From assembly GCF_030272615.1 (NCBI RefSeq), contig NC_081411.1, forward strand, positions 214,059,654 through 214,123,653: a stretch of 64,000 nucleotides of DNA. The letters are read 5' to 3'. Shown here piece after piece: positions 44,768-54,885 of the stretch. A model generated the notes under the pieces. That model saw only the letters and a program-made list of their open reading frames with translations, made no database searches and had not been told where the DNA came from. The position numbers and the translations under genes are program-made. Positions within the stretch are counted from its first letter, which is position 1, and each line of letters starts with the position of its first letter. Source of the stretch: Cryptomeria japonica (taxonomy: Eukaryota; Streptophyta; Pinopsida; Cupressales; Cupressaceae).

Positions 44768-47700
44768 TCAATATTCACTACTCTCCCCACTCAGCATATC
44801 TGTGTGAAAACTCCAGTCTCTCACGTAACTCAAATCCGGATATCTGCTTGGGTGGGAATTGGAATCTCTTACGTAACTTGATTCCAAATACTTGTCATTC
44901 AGCATTGTTGCTTGACTACGGTTGAAATTCAAATCGGGTACTGAAACTACTTTTTCTGCAACTGTCCGGGTGGGAAGTGAAATTTTTTCTTCTGATAAAA
45001 GCATCATTAATACTCCTGATGCTGATGGGCGTGCCTTGCATTCATTATGAGTGCACCAGAGAGCTGTTATTATTGTTCTTGATATGCTGCTTGAATTAAT
45101 TAAACCATCATTTTTGAGTAATCGAGGGTCTATTAGGTCATGAATCCGATCCTCTTCATGTAACCTACACGCCTACATTCACACACCAAACCGTAAATTA
45201 AATCGTTATATTCGTTTGTTAAAACCCGTACAATCTACCGTTGTAGTGATGTATAGTTCTTGCGTGCTGGGTGAGCATCCGGACATCTACGTATTCAGTT
45301 GCTCTTTTGCCAGATACGATATTTAACAGCGTCACTCCAAAGCTGTAAATGTCGGATTCCACACTCGCACGACCGGATCTAAAATACTCAGGATCCAGGT
45401 AACCCCTGTAGGGCCAGACAAAGAAAGAAAAATGTATTAATCGGTTGCTCAACATAAAAAACTTTACTCTGGGCTCCCAAAATTTACCAAATGCATAGAT
45501 TAATCATTTTCACTCTAATGAAGGGTCAAAGGATGAGACTATTTTACGGTGTTCCAGCCACAGTCCTATATGTAGTGGTATCAGATTCAGTTGCGTCTCT
45601 TAAGAACATCTCGTAATTTGTAGGAAGCTCCTTGTTCACATATTGGGCGCAATCTGGTTCCAGTATTCTACCAAGACCAAAATCACATATCTTGCCGTTT
45701 AAGTTCTCATCTAGAAGAATGTTATTGGGTTTAATGTAATTATGCAATATGCAGACTTGTACACCCTCATGAAGATATGCGAGTCCCCTTATTATGTCCA
45801 ATATAATCTTCTGTCTTGTTGGCCAATCGAAGAACTGCACTGGCTGCTCACCAAAAATGACGTTTGACAGGTTTCGTGGGACATAATCATAGACTAACAT
45901 CATACCGCCTTCAATGCAATATCCCACCAGCTCCATGATGTTCCGATGGCGCTTAGAGTCCTCAGCTCGTTCATCCACTGTTTTTCGCCTTGACGACTTT
46001 CTTTGCTCAACACCTTTATTGCCACTCGTTTTCCATCGGAAAGAATTCCCTTCGAAAGAGCAGAAGAAAATATATTCGCAAATTAATAACTAATCATTGT
46101 TATTTCTAGACTATAATTGACAGTTTGATTTCAGAAGGAACTTACGTAGTACACATTCCCAAAACCACCTTTGCCTATCTGTTTAGAAAATCCTTTTATT
46201 GCCCTTTTCAATTCGTCGCGTTTGAACTCAATTGGAGATAATTGAATCTCTTTCACCAACATTTTTATCTGTATATAAGGGGAAGGGGGCAGGGCAGGGG
46301 CAGGGGAAGGGGAAGGGGAAGGAGAAGGCTTTTGGAGTCTAATATGGTTGGAATCGTTCTTTTAAGAAATCCACCCAGCCCAAGAGAGCCACTCAGTGGC
46401 GTTTCGACTTTTGGGTGCTCATTTACCCCATTATGAATATCTTGTCCCCAAGATTGAGTAGTGTCTGACTCTGATCTTTCGAGCTTTGTTTCACAGATCT
46501 CCTTAGTCACACCTGGTTAGATAAAATCAACAATTGTGAGTGACAAAATTGAATCGAATTAGTCTCTTACTCTCTGCATCTTTGGATTGTTCGGAGGGCT
46601 TTTGTTCTGTTACTTGAAGGCAATTATTCTCCTCGTTCCCACCTAGATCTGCGAAATCAATAACTCGTTTATATTGATAATCAACATTCAATTAGTTATA
46701 TTAGCTTTTGATTGTGAAAATGGAACTTTCTCATGTGAAGATCACAACCTGCAACATTATATTGCCGATGATAGAAGGTAAGTGTAGTCACGGTTAGAAC
46801 TTGCATTTGAAGCATCAGATCAGCTTTCATAGAATCTACTTTTCCGCGAACATAGACAAGTTCATCGCGGATCTTCTTTGTTAACAAGAACCTTTGGAGT
46901 CACCAGACAAATGTCACTAAAATATATAAAAAAATCTTTGTTTTTATTGAGTGTGACGAATCTCCCATTAACTAAATCAATGCAACAGAGCTATGGTCTG
47001 TACCTTCATCAAAGAATATATTGACACAAACTACTTACTTGGATAATTTGTTCGATGTGATAAAGGAACAACACAGAATCGCACCAGAAACAATCAATTT
47101 AGCAGCTTCGCTCATATCTTCTAAAATCTCTTTGTTCAAATCAGCATAAATATCTTTCATTTGTTTCAGGTATTACCGAGCTTACGCATAGCTTTAAGAA
47201 GGTCTATGCATTCTCTGTCATTTGCAGAAATGTTGTCGAATCTTTCTAGAACTTTAGCTATCGCTAAAAGCCCCACTGCAACCCAATGTACACTCCCCAA
47301 TCCTTTCAATACGTCAACCGCCACTGAATGCGCCTCGGTAGAAAGCTGAGACTTCAAGAATTTCTATATCAAAGGGCCAAAAAAATTGCCACTTAAAACA
47401 TTGAAAGGAAATAATCACTGTACAATTCCTGATTTTAGACAAACAAATAAGTAAAGATGCGAGTTACCTGATCCGAGAACATTTTTGCACCCTCTGAAAT
47501 GCCATCAAATATGTTGGAAAAATCTGAGGCAACAGGCTGTACTAAATCCCTTAGCTCTGTTCCACTATCAATTATTTTGCAGCCCAAGTTCTGTAGGCAT
47601 CCGTATAAATTTTAAATCCATTACAAACAGAAAGGGCATAAAGTAAAAGTAGAAGAGTGAAGCAAATGTGTAGTACCTGGTTGATGATAGCAGACAAAAC

Positions 47701-47826
47701 GTTATCGATGTAGCGTATAAGTAGATCGAGGGACAAGCTAGAAAGTCCAGTTGAAGGAGAAGGTTTGCGAGCAGCAGCACATGAAATTTCTTTATTGGGA
47801 GCAGTACTCGTTGAGGCACTACTCAT
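44768..47826 (-). pseudogene. Kinase locus D: helical N-terminus plus pseudokinase (9 exons, frame-disrupted)
   Basis: Exons in transcript order: 47826-47677, 47590-47468, 47363-47039, 46891-46749, 46648-46571, 46512-46146, 46049-45548, 45405-45264 and 45172-44768, about 745 codons. Exons 1-4 encode helices with no signal peptide, including hydrophobic HWVAVGLLAIAKVLERF and GAILCCSFI. Exons 6-9 are the kinase: GKGGFG, VAIK, then HNY instead of HRD (45744-45736), so the catalytic Asp is missing; DFG is kept. Breaks: one base missing at about 47176, one at about 46338, and a 7-bp deletion at about 45950. The intron after exon 8 has a GC donor (45263-45262). Either a recent pseudogene or an allele with assembly errors. 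The helix-plus-pseudokinase layout resembles plant MLKL proteins, but homology is not shown. Confidence 0.75.
46272..46332 (+). repeat. (GGGGAA/GGGGCA)n hexamer microsatellite inside exon 6 of locus D
   Basis: The plus strand reads successive ggggaa, ggggca and ggggaagg units. On the coding strand this is a Pro/Ser or Leu/Pro stretch depending on frame. The kinase frame and the upstream frame of exon 6 disagree just before it. Confidence 0.85.
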
Positions 47827-48076
47827 CTTGTTGCTACAAGCGGTCTCTCTCAATCAGACTGATAATTTAAAAGAGAGAAAAATAATAAATATAAGATACC
47901 TGGATGCACACATTATCAAAGAATTATGATCAAACAAATTAAAATCTTACAGAAGATACCTGGATGCAAAATTTTAGAATCCTGGGAAAAAAATATCATA
48001 ACTCTTTGAAAAACTGATCTCCAATTCATAGTCGACTGTACTTCGTAGCCACAGAGAAATACGCGTAGATTGTGAC

Positions 48077-49166
48077 TTTTGCATCTTCGCGGAGGTTTAT
48101 GTAATAAAGGACGCAACAATTCCACGCGGAACACGGCAATAATTTGCTCTTTTCCTCTTAGTTGTCTTTCTCGACTTATTTTGTTGTTTGTCTTTGTATA
48201 TAATGTAAGACAATATAATTTTAAGATAGCAATAATGTCTATTGGATTATTTATTTTTTCTAATAATTAATGATTATAAAAGAATATCTACATTTCTAAA
48301 GTAAGAACATGAATAATGGTAAGAAAATGAATAATGGTTATGTTATTGAGTTACTTTTGAATATTTCATTATATGACTTTTATAAGGTTAGTTAAGTACA
48401 TATTTTCTAATTGCCAATTTAAGAAAATGAAACTAATTATTATACTAGTAATAAGTCAAAAAGTGACAAAAATAGTGACTCTTTCTTTTGTAACATGAAA
48501 GCTTAATTTTCTAACATCTCTCTAAGATTTATATTTCAAAAAAAATAAAAATGTATATATTTATGTATATGCATATGCATGTGTATATACATACACATAC
48601 ATGTATGTACAAATACATATTTTGCATCTTCGTCGAGCTTTATGTAATAAAGGACGCAACAATTCCACACGGAACACGACAATAATGCCCATTGCTCTTT
48701 TCCTCTTAGTTGCCTTTCTCGACTTACTTTGTTGTTGTCTTTTTATATAATGTAAGACAAAATAATTTCAAGATACCAATAATGTCTATTGGATTTATTG
48801 TCTTATTTGATTTTTTTAATAATTAATGATTATAAAGGAGTATCTACATTTCTAAAGTAAAAACATGAATAATGGCTATGTTATTGAGTTACTTTTGAAT
48901 ATTTCATTATATGACTTTTATAAAGTTAGTTAAGTACATATTTTTTAATTACCAATTTATGAGAATGAAACTAATTATTATATCAGTAATAAGTCAAAAA
49001 GTGACGAAAATAGTGATTTTTTTAAAATATGAAAGCCTAATTTTCTAACATCTCTCTAAGATTTATATTTCAAACAAAAAATATGTTGATAAAAATATGT
49101 ATATATTTATGTATATGCATATGCATATGTATATACATACACATACATGTATGTACAAATACATAT
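48077..49166 (+). repeat. Tandem duplication, period about 543 bp, upstream of locus D
   Basis: Unit 1 (from 48081) and unit 2 (from 48624) share gcatcttcg, tttatgtaataaaggacgca, the cttttcctcttagttg block, and end in the same ATGTATAT-rich palindromic tract (48551-48620, 49095-49170). The duplication starts about 250 bp upstream of the locus D start codon, so it doubles what was probably promoter or leader DNA. Unit 2 has fewer CpG sites. Confidence 0.85.
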
Positions 49167-49212
49167 TTTTATCAACATGTTTTGTTGTGTAAAATATAAC
49201 ATTAAGGGGAGA

Positions 49213-49450
49213 TGTTAGAATATTAGGTGTTACATATTGTAATAAAGTCACCAACTTAGTGAGTTTTGGTTTATTATTGTTAAAATAATTAGTTTCATTC
49301 TTATAGGTTGCTAGTTCATAAATTCATGCTTGAAATGCTTTATAAAAGTCATACAGTGAGACATTCAAAAGCAGCTCAATAATGTAAGATCATTATTCGT
49401 GTGTGTGTGTGTTCTTTAGTAGTTTTTCTTTGAAGAAATAATTCATGCAC
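49213..49450 (+). mobile_element. LTR-like end with polypurine tract; inverted relatives at 48516 and 49050
   Basis: A purine tract aaggggaga precedes TGTTAGAATATTAGG at 49213, as at a copia 3' LTR. The following 170 bp (with gtttcattcttata, tttataaaagtcata, cattcaaaag and ctcaataa) are matched in reverse orientation starting at 49050 and at 48516 inside the two units of the tandem duplication. Confidence 0.55.
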
Positions 49451-51995
49451 TAGATGGAACTTCATCGAGATACCTCATAAACTTTGAAAGAGTGTAGTTC
49501 TTGAGTTCAATTGTTGACTTTCCAAATTATCATCTTCCCAAATTCTCAAATCACAATCTTCTAAAATATTGGAAAATATTGGAAAATAGTCCTCCTGAAC
49601 TATTTGAGAAATAATTCATATCATGCTTATAACAAATCTATTTCTACCATAAAAAAGTGAACTTCACAATACATGCATTTTCCAATACTATCAACATAAA
49701 AAAAGAGAACAAATTATATGCTTCTCATAAAAAGTATCAAGTGTAAGTTAGAAGCTATCACATCCCTACAATGGACGGTCAAAAGGGAGAATGATGACAA
49801 AGGGATGGTCTTAATTATAAGGGAACAATAAGTAATCTTATGGATGGCCTCGCATTTAATAAAACTGGGAAAGATACTTTGTCACATATAAACAACACCT
49901 AATTCAATCAAAACTAACATTTTTCCATGATCATACTTGAAACAATCTCCAAATGCAAGTTATATTGAACCATCTAAGAAAACAAAAAATATACACAAAA
50001 AATTACATTTTTTATATTATGGAATGTTTCCTTAAAAAATTAACTATACCTTATTTATAGAAAGTGTTTTGCTTGTCCTATTAGAGGATCATTTCAAAAA
50101 ATTAAAAGGACATGAAAAAAAAAATTCCAAAACATACATGTAGTACCCATTACTGACATAAAGGAAAGATAGAATGCATGATGATAATCAAAATTTAAAA
50201 AGGTTTGCACAACAAGTACGAAACAACGCCCAAACATGCACTCTTAACTAATACACTCTTGAACTCCTACATTTTCTAGCATCAAAAAATTGTAATTACT
50301 TTATTAAAAACCTTCCAGTTAACCAGCCATTAGATGTTAGACTTACAACTGCCATGACAAAGGTCTTGTCCTCAATCTCTAAAAGAATTGTCATTGTGAG
50401 AGACTTTGTAAATGTGTGTAGGTAACCATTATGCACTTAGACTAGAAAATCAAGTTCTTTAAACACAAATCAAAGAAATGGAAGTAGAATTTTTGAAATT
50501 TGTAATGAAAATAGATCAAATATAGCAACACAAAATAACAATCGTGCTATAGTCTCATATGGTAAGCTCTAATTCGAGACTAAAGAATCAGATTTTCATT
50601 CATATGAGATAAATTCTCCTTAAATACCCTATAATTACACTTGGTTCTCAAGGTAGTGCTCATATAAGTAAGTGGGTTTCATCTTGAAAAATTGCATCTG
50701 TCAATACACATGGCATTAGATAGTACTGAAATCTTCTTGTGGGGTGAGTTAAGTAAGTGGCAATTAGAGATAAATATGGTGTTTTCCATTCATTGTGTGA
50801 ATTAAACTGAAAAATAGAGCACCAATATGTGAATATGTGCACAAAATTTTATAAAACAGGGGAGGGGAGATAGGCTAGAGTCGTGTCATGGCTTTAGGGC
50901 TGATTTCTTTCCTTCATCCATTTCCTTTGCTCTACATGCTACACAATAGACCTTTGTCATATTGAAAAAGACATTTACTCACATTAGTTGCTTCCACATA
51001 AGGTGTACATGCATGACATTGCAAAATCAGTTGCATGCCTTTCCAAGCACATTTTGGCAGGCTCATAACTATACTGCATTGTTTTCCTAACTTCTGCCAC
51101 TAACAACCTATAGTCATAAATGGAATCCAGTGAGAGATCAACAAAAGTTATTTGATCAGTTTCACATAAAAAAATTGTACTTTAAATCTCTCAACCTAGA
51201 AATAGAAAACAAATCTTTAAGGAAATTGAATTCTCATTGAATGTCATAGAGTCAATTGATCATCATTTAAGAGAATCGCCTATGTTATAATTCCATGCAT
51301 GGGAGGAACTAAAAATATGTATTTCTATTTAGCTGACAATGAAGATATTGATGCAAACAAACTATGTCTTAAGTGTTAATGCATTAAAGCCTACGTAGGA
51401 GTTAGCTTTTGCCGAGTGTCAATTTAGGAGTTAAATCAAGATCTGATTTTTATTTTATTTCTTGTTTGCATTGAATCCATGTAGGAGGGAAATCAGGGGG
51501 AATTTTTTAGTTAAAAAAGTTTTACTATGGTTATTTGGCAGTCTATGTAGGGAGGAGTTAAGTTTTTGGTTATTGAATTAAAAAAAGGAATGCTGGTAGT
51601 TTAGAATCAGTTTTGATAGTTGTAATTTTTCTAATTGAAAAAATAAATTAAAATCTAAGATTGCAAGGCAATGAAGCCCAAAATTCTGATTACTTTTTGT
51701 CCATTTTGTGATTATTTCCTCTATTATACATAGAACAGAATTGTTTGCTTGCAAGATCTGATATTAATGAAACTTAAATATATATAATTTAAAGAATGAA
51801 CAAAATAATGACAAGATTCAAAAGATGAATAGATATTTAAATATTAAAAATAATATACAACTAGCACACAAAAACCTCACAACTTCTTAGTAATTGCAGT
51901 GTTGGACAATTAAAATACCACGTTATCTATTGTTTATTTTAAAAAGGAATTGCACGGATTTACTCAACTGACAGAAACTACAACATAAAAGTTCA
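49451..51995. other. AT-rich intergenic stretch between loci D and E
   Basis: No gene or element ends recognised. Short open frames such as 50660-50842 have no motif. Confidence 0.45.
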
Positions 51996-52830
51996 AACAG
52001 AGATCAATGTGGAAATGTCGGTGAGTCAATGGATCTACCAGTCACGAGTGTGCTTTTCCAATTATGCTGACACCATCATAATTCTTCCGGGAAGCCTATT
52101 CTGGTATTCTCTCTATGGGGCCTTCGTACGTATCTGCACCAAAATCTTTGAAACTGGGCATTTGGGCAAGGATATTTGGGGCTCTGACGGACGCCATTAT
52201 ACTTTACAGGATTCTCTGAAAAATACAGGTACCCTTAACTCTTCAAATTATTATTAAGATGAGCAACATTGAAGCCTCCATATCTTCTTCCACGAGCACT
52301 TTCTCCGAAATTGGGAATGGCTTTGAAGCCAACACGCCCTCTTCCTCAAATGTTGGAAACTCCAACGCTTCTGCTAAACTGTCCATTTATTTGGCTCTAG
52401 ATTATATAGATGATGTCTTGTCTGCCATTACTGACAAGGTAAGAAATATGTATTTTGCCTAATTTCATTTGGATTTTTTTTTTTTTAACATTTTGGTTTT
52501 TCCACAATTTCATACTTCATCTTTATTAAAAGTATGAATATTACTATTTAAAAATAGCTTTGACATCACACTATATCTTTACAGAATTCAGCCTCTAAAA
52601 TGGTTGACAGCGGAATGAAATTGAAGGACATGGTGGAGCCGTTAACATCAGATTTTTCTTAATTGTGTGAAGGGATTTCACAGGGGGCCAAAATGTTTTC
52701 TGATCAGGTAACTTTTCCAACTGAATTATCTTTCATCTCCTAGAGAACCTAATAGTTAATATTCCCTGCCCCCTGTTTTTCTTCATGGATAATCTTGGAC
52801 ATGAAACGATGCATTGATTCAATGCCAAAT

Positions 52831-52903
52831 GAAGCAAAAGGAAACACATACTATTGACAGTTTATCAGTGGAAGAGGAAACACATTTTATTGACTGTTTA
52901 TCA
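52831..52903 (+). repeat. Two-copy direct repeat, about 36 bp
   Basis: ggaaacacatactattgaca and ggaaacacattttattgact, each continuing through gtttatcag(t/g)ggaagg/a. It lies in the region that replaced the missing exons of locus E. Confidence 0.8.
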
Positions 52904-53458
52904 GGGGAAGGTAAATTTTGACAATTATTTACCATCTAAAGTATAAATTTGATATGGATTGTTCTATTAGTTTATCAAAGGGGGAAGAAACTTACTCACA
53001 TTCAAACATTGACCAATTTAATAGTAAGCATTGCTCTCACATTTGACTATTGATAATTAAAGTTGAAATTTATGTTCAATAATTTCAATCAATTAACAAG
53101 TACCATCAAATTTGTATCGTGGGTAGATAATAAGCTAGTTGAACATGGCTTCACCTTTGAGGAATTGCTGACGACAACAAACAAGTTTAGAAAGTTGCTG
53201 GGTCAAGGAGGTTTCGGCTTTACATACAGGGTAAAATTTCCTTCTTTTTCATGAAATACAGTTATAACAGAAAACATAACTATAGTTCTATAAGACTATA
53301 ACACCATACTTATTACGATATTTCTTATTTTTGAAGGGAATTTTATCAGATGGAAGGCATGTCGTAATAAAAAGATCACGGGGTAAAAGTAGCGCAAGAG
53401 TGAATTGGAGTGCATAACAAATCTAGATCATCCAAACATTTTGGATTTGGTGGGATCT

Positions 53459-54606
53459 TTGATCTGTAAACTCATTATGAATCACTTAGCAATTGTTAGA
53501 TTCACTAGGATATAGATTTAATTTAAGATCGAAACTGATGTTGCTTGCGAATTGAGTTAATAAATACATAATATACAAGAAAGAAAGCAAATAAGGTGAC
53601 AAAAACATGCATCCAGAAAAAGAGAGACAAAGAGATTTGATAACGGAGTTCATCAAATTTTGGCTATGTCTCCGGATCCGCAAACATGCCTGATCGATGC
53701 CATTATTATGATGCAACTGAATTTACATTACCATGCTCTTTCACTGAGTTACAATTTGCTTCAAGAAAAACTGTTACACATCAGGCTCTTCCCGCTTTCA
53801 CACTCTCCTGGCAAGAACTTTCTAGCGTTCTGCCAGTCCTTCTGTCACATTCACTATGCTAAGCAATGAAACTGCAACTCTCACTCTCAACAAGAGTACA
53901 TAAATACATTAGGCATCAATCCTTTACAAATGACTTAGAAGTCATATAAAATCTCTCAAAAGACTCACTAAGTTTTTATCTGTCCATTTTCTCATAAGAG
54001 ACCACTTAGCTCACAAACTCTCCAATAACTCCCACTCCAAACCCTTTATTAAGAAAAAATAAACTCTCCAAGAGTTTTTACAAAAAATGCGATTAGACAA
54101 AAGTTTTCCAAAAACCCTCACCAAGAGATTTCTCTCAATTCTCTTACCAAGAGAGCATACCAACACTCCCTTATATACCATTCTCAGGCCAAATATGGGG
54201 TTTAACCCATAAACAAATTACATTTAATACATAGCAAAATATAGGCTTCGAATTGTTTGGTATTTTACCAATTTGGGCTTGTTGTTTATTTGTTAAACCA
54301 TCGGCTATATTGGGGGGCTCGGTTAACTATCTCCACGGAATGCCTCAGCGTTTCAACAAAACAAAATTCGTTCAAACCACCCTCCAAATTAAGCATGGGG
54401 TTGAGTTGTTGCACGTGATTCTTGCAATTGGGAGGTCGGGGGTTCAAATCCACCGGCCCCCTTTTAATGGGGTTGCCACTTGTTTCAGTTAACAAAACCA
54501 ACGTCTCTCGAGAAACGCGCTTGGTTTGGTGGTGAGGAATAAAAGTAGAAAGAGAGGTGGGGAGTTCGAACCTCCCAACAAGCTTTTAAACAAATCCAAT
54601 TTTTTT
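53459..54606 (+). mobile_element. Insertion in locus E bounded by TGGGATCT, with tRNA-like boxes
   Basis: TGGGATCT stands at 53451-53458 and 54607-54614, splitting kinase codons. The insert ends in a T run. It contains an LTR-type motif (gatttgataacggagttcat, 53632) and two box-B-like sites: ggggttcaaatccacc (54439) and ggagttcgaacctccc (54562). The latter has cgcttggtttggtgg upstream as a possible box A. Probably a composite: SINE material with a T tail plus an older LTR fragment. Confidence 0.6.
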
Positions 54607-54733
54607 TGGGATCTGTCTGTGCATATCCACTTGGATCAATCTCGCATTAGAGAAGATGAGTTGCTGCTCGTGTTTGACTATACGTCTAATGAAGATCTAT
54701 AGAGTTTACTCTTTGGTAAGTGTCATGGCGTAC

Positions 54734-54885
54734 TTTTTGCTTTAAACATGTCGGATGTTGTTGGGCGGTATTCGGCTTGAAACTGAGTGCACAACAGAGC
54801 TATTTGGGTCGTTCTCAATATGCTCTTCGAGTCAAACCCTCTCATCTTGAGTAATCGAGGATCAATTAGTTCCACAATTTACAGG
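54734..54885 (-). pseudogene. Inverted fragment of the last kinase exon
   Basis: On the minus strand the text reads ELIDPRLLKMRGFDSKSI, then RTTQIALLCTQFQAEYRP, matching ELIDPRLLNAGYSTHSKSI...IALQC of locus A and DLIDPRLLKND of D. It lies only about 15 bp after the end of the plus-strand kinase text of locus E, so E was rearranged by an inversion or received a piece of another copy. The two exons between these parts are missing. Confidence 0.85.

Larger units (their letters stand above)
52259..54720 (+). pseudogene. Kinase locus E (broken relative of D)
   Basis: Exon 1 (52259-52438) starts MSNIEASISSS and ends ALDYIDDVLSAITDK, parallel to exon 1 of D. Exon 2 (52585-52707) has the same 123-bp length as in D but a TAA at 52660-52662. 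The exons matching D exons 3-6 are missing, replaced by about 350 bp of other DNA. A Gly-loop exon follows (about 53104-53230, FTFEELLTTTNKF...GQGGFGFTYR), then part of the VIK exon from 53337 with a frameshift near 53400. A 1.15-kb insertion interrupts it, and the kinase resumes at 54615 (EDELLLVFDYTSNEDL, then a TAG) up to a splice site at about 54714. The catalytic part is absent on this strand. Confidence 0.82.

Noticed and set aside
52009-52257. 82-codon frame directly before the start of locus E
   Set aside because: No counterpart upstream of locus D and no motif; more likely leader or promoter sequence.
54430-54580. Possible functional tRNA genes at the two box-B-like sites
   Set aside because: No acceptor or anticodon stems could be drawn; the context (T tail, direct repeats) fits SINE material.
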